A stretch of DNA of 64,000 nt from Shewanella pneumatophori (GTDB taxonomy: Bacteria > Pseudomonadota > Gammaproteobacteria > Enterobacterales > Shewanellaceae): positions 1-64,000 of the forward strand of contig NZ_JAKILB010000015.1 of assembly GCF_023283895.1 (NCBI RefSeq). The letters are read 5' to 3'. Each line of letters begins with the position of its first letter. The stretch's first letter is position 1. Both the position numbers and the translations under genes were made by a program. Below are positions 51,419-61,432 of the stretch, in pieces. The notes beneath the pieces are model-generated. The model did not search any database. It was not told the origin of the DNA and was given only the letters and a program-made list of their open reading frames with translations.

Positions 51419-52444
51419 TTAATCCCAGTTTAGAATCACTTTACCAGATTGACCTGAGCGCATGGCATCGAAGCCTTGCTGGAAGTCATCAATACTATAG
51501 TGGTGAGTGATGATTGGAGAGATATCTAGGCCCGATTGAATAAGGCTTGCCATCTTGTACCAGGTCTCAAACATCTCACGGCCGTATATGCCTTTAATGA
51601 TAAGTCCCTTAAAGATCACCTTGCTCCAGTCGATAGCCATATCGCCACCAGGAATACCTAGCATGGCAATTTTGCCGCCATGGTTCATGGTATCTAGCAT
51701 TGAGTGGAATGCACTCGGTACGCCTGACATTTCTAAACCGACGTCAAAGCCCTCGGTCATGCCAAGCTCTTGCATTACGTCAGTTAGGCTTTCTTTCGCA
51801 ACGTTAACGGCTCGAGTCGCCCCCATTTTTTGTGCTAGCTCTAGGCGGTATTCGTTTACATCAGTGATCACTACATGGCGCGCACCAACGTGACGACATA
51901 CAGCTGCAGCCATGATGCCGATAGGGCCTGCACCAGTGATTAACACGTCTTCGCCGACTAAGTCGAATGACAACGCAGTGTGCACAGCATTTCCAAATGG
52001 ATCGAAGATTGAAGCTAAATCATCAGAGATATCGTCAGGGATCTTAAACGCATTAAATGCTGGAATAACTAAGTACTCTGCAAATGCACCTTCGCGATTG
52101 ACGCCTACACCTGAAGTGTTACGGCATAAATGGGTACGGCCGCCACGGCAGTTACGGCAGTGACCACAAGTAATATGGCCTTCACCTGATACGCGGTCAC
52201 CTACGCTGAAACCACGTACTTCTTGTCCCATATCAACTACTTCACCAACGTACTCATGGCCAACAACCATAGGCACAGGAATAGTGTTTTGCGACCATTC
52301 ATCCCAATTGTAGATATGAACGTCAGTACCACAAATTGCCGTTTTACGGATTTTTATTAATAGATCGTTATGGCCCACTTCAGGCTTAGGCGCATCAACC
52401 ATCCAAATGCCTTCTTCAGGCTTTAATTTGCTTAGTGCTTTCAT
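51419..52444 (-). CDS. tdh: L-threonine 3-dehydrogenase
   Basis: This encodes 341 residues, identical in length to E. coli Tdh. It is a zinc medium-chain dehydrogenase: catalytic zinc region [17 protein letters not shown], structural zinc cysteines [15 protein letters not shown], and the NAD site [16 protein letters not shown]. It oxidises threonine to 2-amino-3-ketobutyrate, which Kbl, encoded just upstream, cleaves to glycine and acetyl-CoA. Confidence 0.97.
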   Translation of the reverse strand: MKALSKLKPEEGIWMVDAPKPEVGHNDLLIKIRKTAICGTDVHIYNWDEWSQNTIPVPMVVGHEYVGEVVDMGQEVRGFSVGDRVSGEGHITCGHCRNCRGGRTHLCRNTSGVGVNREGAFAEYLVIPAFNAFKIPDDISDDLASIFDPFGNAVHTALSFDLVGEDVLITGAGPIGIMAAAVCRHVGARHVVITDVNEYRLELAQKMGATRAVNVAKESLTDVMQELGMTEGFDVGLEMSGVPSAFHSMLDTMNHGGKIAMLGIPGGDMAIDWSKVIFKGLIIKGIYGREMFETWYKMASLIQSGLDISPIITHHYSIDDFQQGFDAMRSGQSGKVILNWD

Positions 52445-52492
52445 CTTTTAACCTATTACAAGCCTACATTTGCGACTTGTTGAATGTCTTTT

Positions 52493-52521
52493 AACTAGGG
52501 CTACATTGAGCAGCCCTAGTT
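52493..52521 (-). terminator. Hairpin in the kbl-tdh gap
   Basis: AACTAGGGCT / AGCCCTAGTT is a 10-bp perfect stem with a 9-base loop, 10 bp after the kbl stop. It has AAAAG rather than T after it, so it may stabilise the kbl mRNA or cause partial termination inside the operon rather than a full stop. Confidence 0.45.
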
Positions 52522-52530
52522 AGTGTAATT

Positions 52531-53727
52531 TTAGCTGATAATGCCCATTTCTTTAGCGATACGGGTAAAGGCTTCAATCGCTTTGTCGATTTGCTCTTTG
52601 CTGTGCGCCGCTGACATCTGGGTGCGAATACGCGCTTGGCCTTTTGGTACCACAGGGAAAGAGAAACCAATCACATAGATGTTTTCAGTTAAAAGACGGT
52701 TAGCAAAATCACCAGCCAATTTAGCGTCACCAATCATTACCGGAATAATTGCATGGTCTGCACCACCTAAAGTGAAACCTGCTGCAGACATTTTTTCACG
52801 GAAATAACGGCTGTTTTCCCAAACGGCTTCGCGCAGTGCTTGGCCAGACTTGAGCATTTCAAGTACGTGAATAGACGCAGTAACAATTGAAGGTGCTAAT
52901 GAGTTAGAGAAAAGGTAAGGGCGCGAACGCTGACGTAACCAGTCGATGACTTCCTTTTTACCAGAAGTAAATCCACCTGAAGCGCCGCCCAATGCTTTAC
53001 CTAATGTACCGGTAATAATATCTACACGATCCATTACTTCGCAATATTCGTGTGTACCACGACCTTCTTGGCCAACAAAGCCTACAGCGTGTGAATCATC
53101 AACCATTACTAACGCGCCGTATTCATCGGCTAGGTCGCACACACCTTTAAGGTTGGCGATAACGCCATCCATAGAGAATACACCATCGGTAGCAATCATA
53201 ATATTGCGTGCACCGGCTTCTTTAGCGGCTTTTAATTGTGCTTCAAGATCGGCCATATCGTTATTAGCGTAACGGAAGCGTTTTGCTTTACATAAACGCA
53301 CACCGTCGATGATAGAGGCGTGGTTTAGCGCGTCGGAAATAATCGCGTCTTCAGCAGTTAATAGCGTTTCAAATAGGCCAGCGTTAGCATCGAAGCATGA
53401 AGAGTAAAGAATGGTGTCTTCCATACCTAAGAAGTCGCTTAGGCTCGCTTCAAGTTGTTTGTGAATGTCTTGGGTGCCGCAGATAAAGCGCACTGATGCC
53501 ATACCGAAACCGTGTGCATCTAGGCCATCTTGAGCGGCTTTAATAAGCTCTGGGTGGTTAGCTAAACCTAGGTAGTTGTTAGCGCAAAAGTTGATAACTT
53601 GGTCGCCATTAACTTCAATTGCGGTTTGTTGAGGAGAAACAATGACACGTTCGCTTTTATATAGGCCTTCGGCTTTAACGTCGGCAAGCTGTTGATTTAT
53701 CTGGTCGTAGAATGAGGTCTTAGGCAC
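52531..53727 (-). CDS. kbl: 2-amino-3-ketobutyrate CoA ligase (glycine C-acetyltransferase)
   Basis: This encodes 398 residues, identical in length to E. coli Kbl. It belongs to the alpha-oxoamine synthase family of PLP enzymes; the PLP lysine lies in [19 protein letters not shown], with [20 protein letters not shown] upstream. It works with Tdh in threonine breakdown to glycine. It is the first gene of the kbl-tdh operon. Confidence 0.97.
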   Translation of the reverse strand: MPKTSFYDQINQQLADVKAEGLYKSERVIVSPQQTAIEVNGDQVINFCANNYLGLANHPELIKAAQDGLDAHGFGMASVRFICGTQDIHKQLEASLSDFLGMEDTILYSSCFDANAGLFETLLTAEDAIISDALNHASIIDGVRLCKAKRFRYANNDMADLEAQLKAAKEAGARNIMIATDGVFSMDGVIANLKGVCDLADEYGALVMVDDSHAVGFVGQEGRGTHEYCEVMDRVDIITGTLGKALGGASGGFTSGKKEVIDWLRQRSRPYLFSNSLAPSIVTASIHVLEMLKSGQALREAVWENSRYFREKMSAAGFTLGGADHAIIPVMIGDAKLAGDFANRLLTENIYVIGFSFPVVPKGQARIRTQMSAAHSKEQIDKAIEAFTRIAKEMGIIS

Positions 53728-53855
53728 CTTTATTCTCCTTAATTAGCATTATTTTGATATTTGGAGTGGCGGCATTTTAACCTTAATTGGCGTGGCTCTA
53801 CAGCCTTTTTTTCAACAGCAAAAAAGAGATTAATTAGATTAGGGAATGAGCGAAA

Positions 53856-53880
53856 TTTTGATTAGTAAAGCTAATCAAAA
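53856..53880. promoter_or_regulatory. Inverted repeat between kbl and the TetR gene
   Basis: TTTTGATTAG-TAAAG-CTAATCAAAA is a 10-bp perfect inverted repeat, 80 bp past the tetR-type gene stop and about 130 bp upstream of kbl. It could terminate the regulator gene or be an operator for kbl-tdh. The 234-bp gap has no ORF. Confidence 0.4.
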
Positions 53881-53961
53881 AATGCTGATTATATGGAAGA
53901 TAAGTAGAGTGAATTGAAGATGCGCACAGCAATCGCTATACGCATTTTTTCGTCAAGACGA

Positions 53962-54603
53962 TTAGCTCATGCGTGAGCGATAGTGATCTTCGAGTCTTAA
54001 AAATGTAGCTTTTGAGTTGTCGGTCGCATAAGACTTAAACAGCATAATGACTCGTAATAGCCCTTCATAAAGCGACTCTTTGGTAATCGAGCCAATATTA
54101 GATTGAGTTTGGGTGAGTTTGTAACTTATCCAGAAGCTCACGAGCATTTTTATCGTATCAGCTAATGGCTTGATATCGTTATTTTCAATCGCAACAAAAC
54201 CATCTTGATTTAGTTTTTCAAGCACATGGGTACAACGTGCGAGTACATCTTGTTGTGCGGTTAAATAGCGCTTCTTCAAGGTCTCATCACGACTAAGGAT
54301 GTCGGCAAGGTTGGCGTACATAAAGCGAAATTGCCACAGGGTGTAAAACATTGCATCGAAATAACCGATAAGCAGATCTATATCGACTTCTTTGTCGGCG
54401 TAAGGCTGAAAACCTGACTCTAGGTGTTGCTCGTAGAGGCTAAAGATAGAGCGGATAATGTCTTCTTTATTACGAAAGTGATAATAAAGATTACCAGGAC
54501 TAATATTTAGGTGGGCAGCGATATGATTGGTTGTGATTGCTCTTTCGCCATGCTCATTAAACAGCTCTAAACTGGCTTGTACGATTTTGTCACGGGTTTT
54601 CAT
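53962..54603 (-). CDS. TetR/AcrR family transcriptional regulator
   Basis: This encodes 213 residues. The N-terminal helix-turn-helix is typical (KTRDKIVQASLELFNEHGER, then ITTNHIAAHLNISPGNLYYH, FRNKEDIIRSIF). The long C-terminal ligand-binding domain is not recognisable as to ligand. The ATG at 54603 has AGGA 5 bases upstream; an in-frame start at 54648 would add 15 residues before the DNA-binding domain. Targets are unknown; neighbours are kbl-tdh and, divergently, waaA. Confidence 0.85.
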   Translation of the reverse strand: MKTRDKIVQASLELFNEHGERAITTNHIAAHLNISPGNLYYHFRNKEDIIRSIFSLYEQHLESGFQPYADKEVDIDLLIGYFDAMFYTLWQFRFMYANLADILSRDETLKKRYLTAQQDVLARCTHVLEKLNQDGFVAIENNDIKPLADTIKMLVSFWISYKLTQTQSNIGSITKESLYEGLLRVIMLFKSYATDNSKATFLRLEDHYRSRMS

Positions 54604-54758
54604 ATTCGTCCTAAATGATTTAGATCCATTGAAGTTAACCGTCGGCATTGGTGTTGCTTTGTCGCTAGGTTAACTTAACTGTTATTACGTTAAGGTGCGA
54701 CTATCATGTTAGCATTAAGGTAATTCTTCAAGTAAAACTCTCGAAAGTATCTAATTTC

Positions 54759-56027
54759 ATGAATCGTAGCCTCTATTCGATAGCTCTATACCTCATAAGC
54801 CCGTTACTGCTGGTTTATTTGGCTGTACGTGCCTTTAAAAGTCCCGATTACCGTGGGCGCTGGTCTGAGCGTTTTGGGCTAAAAAAGTTAACGCAGACCG
54901 ATATTTTAGTGCATTCGGTATCTATGGGAGAAACGCTAGCGGCAGTGCCTTTGATAAAGCAGTTGCAGCAGTTATACCCTGAGTTGAGTATTACTATTAC
55001 GACCACAAGTCCAACCGGTTCGGCTGAGGTGAAGAAAGCTTTTGCCGATACGGTGCAGCATTGTTATTTACCCTTTGATCTCGCTTGGTGCGCGCGCCGC
55101 TTTGTAAAACAAGTTGCGCCGAAGTACAGCATTATTATGGAAACAGAGTTGTGGCCAAACTTAATCCATTACTTGAAAAAAGCAGATGCTAAAGTTCTGC
55201 TTGCAAATGCCCGCTTGTCAGAGAAATCAGCTAACTCGTACCAAAAAAATCATAAGCTTACTCAGCCAATGCTGCAGCAGCTTGATATTATTGCTGCGCA
55301 ATCAGTACAGGCTGCAGAGCGGTTTATTGCTTTAGGTGTCGCGCCCGAGCGAGTGAGTGTTTGCGGCAGTTTAAAGTTTGATATCAATATAGATCAACAA
55401 CGTATTGATGCAGCAACATTACTGAGGCAGCAATGGCATGCTCAAGAGCGTCCTGTGTGGGTGGCAGGCTCAGTACATCCTGGTGAATTTGATGCCTTGA
55501 TTACTGCGCATAAACAATTGTTGGGCCAGTATCCAAAAGTGTTGATGGTGATGGTACCTCGCCACCCAGAACAGTTTGATAATGCTGCAGAAGCTATACA
55601 AAACGCGGGCTTAGTCGTTGCTAGACGTAGCCAACAAACAGCGGTTTCAACCGAGACTCAAGTCGTGCTGGGCGATACGATGGGCGAGTTGCTGACGTTT
55701 TATGGCGCTGCCGATCAAGCTTTTGTTGGTGGCTCGCTGATTGTGCATGGCGGCCATAACCCTTTGGAGCCCGCAGCGATGGGATTGCCCGTCATGATGG
55801 GGCCAAATTATCGTGACTTTATCGAAATTTCTGAGTTGTTACAGTCGGCTGGTGGTTTAACTGTGGTTGATAACGCTGATGCGTTAGCAACTAATTTAAT
55901 TGCATTATTTGCTAACTCTGCGGCATATGAGCAAGCAAGTATCGCTGCTAAAAGTGTGGTCGCACAAAACCGAGGTTCTCTTGCTAAGCAATTGGCTGTC
56001 GTTGAGTCTATGATAGAAAATCGCTAA
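54759..56027 (+). CDS. waaA: Kdo transferase WaaA
   Basis: This encodes 422 residues. An N-terminal membrane anchor (YLISPLLLVYLAVRAFKSPD) is followed by a GT-B fold of family 30: YRGRWSERFGLKKL, HSVSMGETLAAVPLIKQL with the catalytic Glu, METELWPNLIHYLKKADAKV, and FVGGSLIVHGGHNPLEPAAM. It adds Kdo sugars to lipid IVA on the inner membrane. The convergent kdkA acts on its product. Confidence 0.96.
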   Translation: MNRSLYSIALYLISPLLLVYLAVRAFKSPDYRGRWSERFGLKKLTQTDILVHSVSMGETLAAVPLIKQLQQLYPELSITITTTSPTGSAEVKKAFADTVQHCYLPFDLAWCARRFVKQVAPKYSIIMETELWPNLIHYLKKADAKVLLANARLSEKSANSYQKNHKLTQPMLQQLDIIAAQSVQAAERFIALGVAPERVSVCGSLKFDINIDQQRIDAATLLRQQWHAQERPVWVAGSVHPGEFDALITAHKQLLGQYPKVLMVMVPRHPEQFDNAAEAIQNAGLVVARRSQQTAVSTETQVVLGDTMGELLTFYGAADQAFVGGSLIVHGGHNPLEPAAMGLPVMMGPNYRDFIEISELLQSAGGLTVVDNADALATNLIALFANSAAYEQASIAAKSVVAQNRGSLAKQLAVVESMIENR

Positions 56028-56071
56028 CTTTAGCGGAATAACTTGATACTGTTGAGTCAGTATAGAAACTT

Positions 56072-56100
56072 AAAAGGTCAGTTATTTAGCTGACCTTTTT
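56072..56100. terminator. Bidirectional terminator between waaA and kdkA
   Basis: AAAAGGTCAG / CTGACCTTTT is a 10-bp stem with an 8-base loop and T5 on the plus strand, lying between two converging genes. Confidence 0.88.
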
Positions 56101-56126
56101 GTTGCTCTTGTTTTGTAACTTTAGCT

Positions 56127-56858
56127 CTAGCTCTGTAATTTGGCTTGATAAGCTTGGTGTAACTGCTGCCAGTTAGCTTCATTGAAGTTAAGGCTAGGCA
56201 ATATTGATAGTTCTTTTTTAAATGAGCGTAATAATCTACTCATATTGGCTTGTTGCCATTGAGTGTTCACTTTTCTTAGTTCACCGCGATCAAAGTCGAT
56301 TAAATAGAACTTGTCTTTAGTGATGAGAATATTTTTGGCGTTGAGATCGGCGTGATATACACCGTAATTATGAAACTCAGCAATTGTTTCACCAAGCGCT
56401 TGCCACTGTGACTGACTCATCGAAGTTTTGCTTAATCGGGCAACTAAGTCTTCAGCACCTGCGACTCGCTCAATAATAAGATCGGCTCGGTAAAATATTC
56501 CTGAACGTTCGACATTGGCGGCAATCGGCTTAGGAACCGCAAAGCCCTGTTTGTACAGGTTATCTAATAGGGTTAACTCAGCGACAGCACGGGTTTTTTG
56601 TAGGTCGCTAAATAAGTATTGATCACGACTTATTTTCGCGATTAGGCCGCCACGGTAATAATGGCGTAACACCCACTGATTTTGTTCTGCATCAACAACT
56701 CCAGCATCAACAAACCATGTGGTATAACGGCCTTTTGATGAACCGGTTATGGCTGATCTTTCGCGCCAAAATTCAGCGCCAAACCAGTTAGGCTCGATCT
56801 GTTTTGGAGTGTGTTCGCAAAAAGCGATACTGCCTTGAGATGTTTTTTTAAACTTCAT
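56127..56858 (-). CDS. kdkA: Kdo kinase KdkA
   Basis: This encodes 243 residues. It has a small kinase-like fold of the lipopolysaccharide kinase family: RHYYRGGLIAKISRDQYLFS, catalytic loop VYHADLNAKNILI and metal-binding LIDFDRGELR. It phosphorylates the single Kdo of Haemophilus/Vibrio/Shewanella-type inner core. Its position next to waaA fits. Confidence 0.92.
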   Translation of the reverse strand: MKFKKTSQGSIAFCEHTPKQIEPNWFGAEFWRERSAITGSSKGRYTTWFVDAGVVDAEQNQWVLRHYYRGGLIAKISRDQYLFSDLQKTRAVAELTLLDNLYKQGFAVPKPIAANVERSGIFYRADLIIERVAGAEDLVARLSKTSMSQSQWQALGETIAEFHNYGVYHADLNAKNILITKDKFYLIDFDRGELRKVNTQWQQANMSRLLRSFKKELSILPSLNFNEANWQQLHQAYQAKLQS

Positions 56859-56942
56859 AGATAGAATTGTAAGCTAAACCATAGCACCTGCAGCCATTCT
56901 ACATTAAGATCGGTAAATTGCGCCAAATAACCTTCGAGCACT

Positions 56943-58028
56943 ATGAGCTTATCTACCTCTGACAGTAATCAAGCCCCAAATTCTAATTGCTTAAATTTAA
57001 GCGATGCTAAATCATTGTGCCTTTTAAGGTTGTCAGCTATTGGTGACGTATGCCACGCCGTTGCTATGGTGCAGGCGATTCAGCGCCGCTACCCTCAGCT
57101 TGAGATAACTTGGATTTTAGGCAAGGTCGAATATCAACTACTTAAGCATCTTGAGGGTGTTGAGTTTGTTATTTTTGATAAGTCTCAAGGTTGGCGTAGC
57201 TACTTTAATCTTAAGCGAGCGCTTAAGGGGCGTAAGTTTGATGTATTGCTGCATATGCAAGTGGCTCTTAGAGCTACTATCGCATCGTTAGCTATATCGG
57301 CCAAAATCCGCATTGGCTTTGATCGTTTCAGGGCCAAAGAAGGCCAATGGTTAGTGACTAACCACGCCATTAAGCCGCAAGCAACGCCGCACGTATTGGA
57401 AGGCTTTATGGGGTTTGCCAAAGCGATTGGGGTGACAGATTTGACTCCAAGCTGGAATATTCCTGTACCAGCTGAAGATACAGAATACGCTAAAGCACTA
57501 ATTCCAGATGAAAGCCAAGTATTGGTGATTTGCGCCGCAGCCAGTAAGGCTGAGCGTAATTGGTTACCTGAGCGCTACGCTGCCGTAGCGGACTACGCCG
57601 TTACCAAAGGTTACCGGGTTATTCTGTGCGGTGGCCCAACTCAGCTTGAGCGCGACTTGGCAGATAACATTCAAGCTGCCGCAAAGTCAGGGCTAGAGAA
57701 TCAAGTCGGTAAGACATCCTTACTGCAATTACTCGCCATCCTTAAACAAGCAAGCCTTGTGTTAGCGCCTGATACGGGGCCTGCACATATGGCGGTAACC
57801 CAAGGTACGCCAGTGATAGGTTTATATGCTCACTCAAACCCTGGGCGAACGGGCCCATATACTAGCCTTGACTCAGTAGTCAGTGTTTACGACAAAGTGA
57901 TTCGTGAGCAAAAACAAGGAGAGATCCCTTGGGGGACGCGTGCTAAAGGTGAGAACTTGATGTCTCGGATTGGGATTGATGACGTAATGACACAATTGGA
58001 CTCTCTGCTGAAGCGCAATTCGTTATAA
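56943..58028 (+). CDS. LPS heptosyltransferase, glycosyltransferase family 9
   Basis: This encodes 361 residues. The family-9 start LCLLRLSAIGDVCHAVAMVQ is followed by ITWILGKVEYQLLKHLEGVE and the C-terminal donor-site motif LVLAPDTGPAHMAVTQGTPV. It resembles heptosyltransferase I (WaaC-type), which adds L-glycero-D-manno-heptose to Kdo, but I cannot separate types I and II with certainty. It is the first of three plus-strand sugar transferase genes. Confidence 0.85.
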   Translation: MSLSTSDSNQAPNSNCLNLSDAKSLCLLRLSAIGDVCHAVAMVQAIQRRYPQLEITWILGKVEYQLLKHLEGVEFVIFDKSQGWRSYFNLKRALKGRKFDVLLHMQVALRATIASLAISAKIRIGFDRFRAKEGQWLVTNHAIKPQATPHVLEGFMGFAKAIGVTDLTPSWNIPVPAEDTEYAKALIPDESQVLVICAAASKAERNWLPERYAAVADYAVTKGYRVILCGGPTQLERDLADNIQAAAKSGLENQVGKTSLLQLLAILKQASLVLAPDTGPAHMAVTQGTPVIGLYAHSNPGRTGPYTSLDSVVSVYDKVIREQKQGEIPWGTRAKGENLMSRIGIDDVMTQLDSLLKRNSL

Positions 58029-58084
58029 ACTCGGTTAATGTCCGAGGTTATAACGTACTTTCTACTCTAAAATAGGCTGAGTTA

Positions 58085-59167
58085 ATGACCCTAATCTCTC
58101 CGAAGTTTTTATTCGTACCAGTGTCTTCTGCGGCGGGCGTGGGGGAGTATATGCGATCTTTAATTATTGCAAGAGAAGTGGAGCGTCGATGGCCGAATGC
58201 AACGATTCAATTTATTTTGAATCGCCATGCGCCCTATGCGGCGACATGCCCTTATCCAGCAGCACTTTTAGATGATACGCCGACTAAAAATATTAAAGCG
58301 GTTAATGATTTTATGTCATTTTTCTTGCCTGATTTTGTAATTTTTGATGCGTCTGGCCGACGCTCACAATTAGCCCACGCAAATAAGTTAGGCGCTAAAG
58401 TTATTTTTATTAGTCAACATAAGCGAAAACGCAGTCGTGGAATGAAAGTCCTCCGTGCTCGAGTGACTGATAGTCATTGGGTTGTACAACCAGAGTTTGT
58501 TATCGGTGCAATCAGCTGGTTAGATAGATTTAAATTGCGGCTGATCAATAAGCCTGCGCCTCTCGTTATTGGCCCTGTGTTTGTAAATCCGGATGAATCA
58601 ACTCAAGTCGACTTGCTCAAGCGTTATGATTTATGCGCTGGTGAATATGTATTGCTAAATGCTGGATCTGGTGGGCATATGAATGCTCAAGGTTATATAG
58701 TTGAAGAGTTTGCCAAAGCGGCTGTGAATATTCATAAAGCGACTGGACTTCACTGCATTATGGTTTATGGCCCTAATTATCCGAAAGAGTTTACTCAGGT
58801 TTCTGGTGTCACTGCGATTAAAGAGTTATCGCATGTAGAGCTAATTTCGCTAATTGATAAGGCGAAAATAGCTGTTTTAAGTGGTGGAGATACCTTGTTA
58901 CAAGCGATTGCATTAAAGAAACCTACATTATCGGTAGCTGTTTCTAAAGATCAGAATTATCGATTAAAAATTTGTCAAAATAACGATCTAACCGTTTGTG
59001 CTGCACACAATGCTGAGAGTATCGCGCTAGGTGCGACTAAACTTATAGAAGGTGACAGTCTGCAAAAATTGGAAGCAGCTCTGGAATTATGTAACTGCGT
59101 TAACGGCTTAAACGTTGGAATGAAGGAGATAGCTGCCTTATACAGAAGTAAGTTTGGCTGCACTTAA
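58085..59167 (+). CDS. Putative GT-B glycosyltransferase
   Basis: This encodes 360 residues. No named family is obvious, but the layout is GT-B: an N-terminal SSAAGVGEYMRSLIIAREVE domain (like MurG/PseG, which begin with a similar glycine loop) and a C-terminal half with VLLNAGSGGHMNAQGYIVEE and AKIAVLSGGDTLLQAIALKK. No signal or membrane segment. Location between a heptosyltransferase and a CDP-glycerol-transferase-like gene suggests a role in LPS core or another surface glycan. Confidence 0.65.
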   Translation: MTLISPKFLFVPVSSAAGVGEYMRSLIIAREVERRWPNATIQFILNRHAPYAATCPYPAALLDDTPTKNIKAVNDFMSFFLPDFVIFDASGRRSQLAHANKLGAKVIFISQHKRKRSRGMKVLRARVTDSHWVVQPEFVIGAISWLDRFKLRLINKPAPLVIGPVFVNPDESTQVDLLKRYDLCAGEYVLLNAGSGGHMNAQGYIVEEFAKAAVNIHKATGLHCIMVYGPNYPKEFTQVSGVTAIKELSHVELISLIDKAKIAVLSGGDTLLQAIALKKPTLSVAVSKDQNYRLKICQNNDLTVCAAHNAESIALGATKLIEGDSLQKLEAALELCNCVNGLNVGMKEIAALYRSKFGCT

Positions 59168-59228
59168 AATAATAAATCTAAAATCTTAGCAGTATGAAAT
59201 TAACATCTAAGTGGGTGGGGGAGTTGTT

Positions 59229-60296
59229 GTGAGCTCAAACAACAAGCGTTATCTATTATACATAGCTCAAAATTATGCTTATGCCATGTTAAGGCCGCTT
59301 CAAGAGGCGATATTGGCGCGTGGTGATGAAGCTTGCTGGTTCTTAGAGGGAAATGAGGTTGATCCTTCGTTCTTAAAAGCAAGTGAGAGGCAATTAAAAA
59401 CAGTCTCTGAAGTAAAAGCTTGGGCGCCGGATGCTGTTTTGGTACCGGGAAACGTGGTTCCTCGTTTTATTCCTGGTGTTAAAGTTGGCGTTTTTCATGG
59501 TTTTAATGCTGGAAAAGTGAATCGACGTGGCAGACAGGACCACTTTGAAATCCGCGACTGCTTTGATCTTTATTGTACTCAAGGGCCTGACACAACATTA
59601 CCATTTATCGAGTTAGCAAAAAAATTTGCAACATTCAAAGTTGCTGAAACGGGCTGGGCAATGCTCGATCCTATGTACAAGCAAGGCGCAGATAACCCTT
59701 ATTACATCGAGGGGGATAAGCGACCAACGGTATTATTTTGCTCAACATTTTCGCGTAATTTATCTTGTGCAGATACCGTTTACGAGCAAATTAAGACAAT
59801 GTCATGCAAAGGGAATTGGCGTTGGTTAGTGCAGTTTCATCCTAAAATGAATCTAGAAACTGTTGAGAAATATAAGGCGTTGCAAAATGAAAATTTGACC
59901 TTTATCGAAACTGATAATGTATTGCCACTGTTGCAATCGGCCGATGTGATGCTTTGTGATACCTCTTCTGTATTGTTGATGTTTTTACTTCAGGGGAAGC
60001 CTGTCGTGACCTTTCGGAATCAGGAGCCTTGCTCGCATTTGCTTAATGTTGAAAAGTTAGAGGAAATTGAGCCCGCCATAGAAAAAGCATTATCTCGCCC
60101 CGCTGAGTTAATTGCTCAAATAGAAAGTTATTGTGAACAGATCCACCCATACAGAGATGGTTTATCGAGTGAACGTGTTTTAGCTGCTGTTGATAGTATG
60201 ATAGACAATGGAACTGCAGACTTAAAGGTTAAGCCTGCGAACTTAATTCGACACCTTAAAATGCGTAAAAAACTTGGATATTGGAAGCTATTTTAA
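59229..60296 (+). CDS. CDP-glycerol glycerophosphotransferase-like protein
   Basis: This encodes 355 residues. The C-terminal half matches the TagB/TagF-type fold: WRWLVQFHPKMNLETVEKY, then LPLLQSADVMLCDTSSVLLM, FLLQGKPVVTFRNQEPCSHL. GVFHGFNAGKVNRRGRQDHF fits the acceptor-site HG motif. Such enzymes transfer glycerol-phosphate or related groups; in Gram-negatives they decorate LPS or capsule. The GTG at 59229 is favoured, with GGGGGAG 5 bases upstream; an in-frame GTG at 59211 overlaps that site. Confidence 0.75.
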   Translation: MSSNNKRYLLYIAQNYAYAMLRPLQEAILARGDEACWFLEGNEVDPSFLKASERQLKTVSEVKAWAPDAVLVPGNVVPRFIPGVKVGVFHGFNAGKVNRRGRQDHFEIRDCFDLYCTQGPDTTLPFIELAKKFATFKVAETGWAMLDPMYKQGADNPYYIEGDKRPTVLFCSTFSRNLSCADTVYEQIKTMSCKGNWRWLVQFHPKMNLETVEKYKALQNENLTFIETDNVLPLLQSADVMLCDTSSVLLMFLLQGKPVVTFRNQEPCSHLLNVEKLEEIEPAIEKALSRPAELIAQIESYCEQIHPYRDGLSSERVLAAVDSMIDNGTADLKVKPANLIRHLKMRKKLGYWKLF

Positions 60297-60328
60297 GAGC
60301 GCTGACTTAGTTTATCTGTAAAGTAACG

Positions 60329-60352
60329 ATAGCTCCTTAGTGGAGGAGCTAT
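60329..60352. terminator. Hairpin between converging glycosyltransferase genes
   Basis: ATAGCTCC / GGAGCTAT is an 8-bp perfect stem with an 8-base loop in the 66-bp gap. T runs are absent, so it is a weak terminator candidate. Confidence 0.5.
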
Positions 60353-60362
60353 TGTGTAGCTG

Positions 60363-61130
60363 TTAACTTCTCTTTTGTTCAATCAGCCACAGCCCAACGT
60401 ATTTGTTAAAGTTTACTTGCGCATATGTCATTGCAACAATAAATCCCACACTTCCATCCAAAAAGCCTCTACGAATGAAATAGATATGGAAGAAAGTCCA
60501 GAGGCCGCGTAATAAAGCTAATGCCAATCCTTTTGATTTTTTGCCTTTTCGGGCATATTTTTGTGAACCTAGCCAAGCATATTGGGCTGCTTTATCTAAA
60601 CCATGACCATAATCTCTATGGGTATAATGCAAAAGCAAGCCAGCTAGTTTGCCTGTTGAGCCTTCGGCCGGAATTACAGTTTCGTGTACTTCATCTAGGG
60701 TGTAACGCGATCCTTCACGTAAAAACAGGCGCAGTACAGCACGTGCACTGCGACCGTATTTTAGGGTGGTACCATAGAGAGTTACCCCCCAAGGAAGGCG
60801 GTAGGATGTCGCTTCTATACTCTCTTGAGAAAGCAGGTCGAGAATGGCTTGTTTCATTTCATCATCCAGCGCTTCATCAGCATCGATAGACAATACCCAA
60901 TCACAAGTTGCTTTATCTAATGCTCGTTGTTTTTGCTTACCAAATCCCGGCCAATCAGTGACTGTAATATTGCTGGTATACTTTTGGCAAATAGCAACAG
61001 TATCGTCTGTTGAACCGCTGTCTAGTACGATAATTTCATCAGCGATTTCAGCAACAGATCTCAGGCAGCTCTCCACGCGGTCAGCTTCATTTTTGGTAAT
61101 TAAAATAACGGATAAACTGTGTTTTTTCAT
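60363..61130 (-). CDS. waaE: Family 2 glycosyltransferase, WaaE/KdtX-like
   Basis: This encodes 255 residues. GT-A fold: SVILITKNEADRVESCLRSV, IIVLDSGSTDDTVAICQKY, and the metal-binding DADEALDDEM. TDWPGFGKQKQRALDKATCD is typical of the WaaE (KdtX) LPS core glucosyltransferase group. The C-terminal part has a membrane-associated helix (GLWTFFHIYFIRRGFLDG). The ATG at 61130 is used; a TTG four codons upstream is an alternative. It is monocistronic. Confidence 0.82.
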   Translation of the reverse strand: MKKHSLSVILITKNEADRVESCLRSVAEIADEIIVLDSGSTDDTVAICQKYTSNITVTDWPGFGKQKQRALDKATCDWVLSIDADEALDDEMKQAILDLLSQESIEATSYRLPWGVTLYGTTLKYGRSARAVLRLFLREGSRYTLDEVHETVIPAEGSTGKLAGLLLHYTHRDYGHGLDKAAQYAWLGSQKYARKGKKSKGLALALLRGLWTFFHIYFIRRGFLDGSVGFIVAMTYAQVNFNKYVGLWLIEQKRS

Positions 61131-61432
61131 AATGGTTATCAATATTTATGAGTATCCGACACCAATGAGGTTAGTCCATTATTCAGCTGTTAGTGTGGAG
61201 AATGTAATTAATAAGGTTATAAGAGCCTAACTTTAAAATAGGCAATTTGATGGAACTATTAATGCTGGATTAAATACTAGCAAAGTTATCTTTGTTTATG
61301 AACGATAAGGCTTAACAAACTTTCGCTTAAAATTAAAACTGTTTGTGTATAAGTGTTGAGCATCGTAAGCTTTGTTGCTCATAAAATCAGTAATATAGGT
61401 TTAAATTTTGTCACCAATAGCCTTTATTAACT

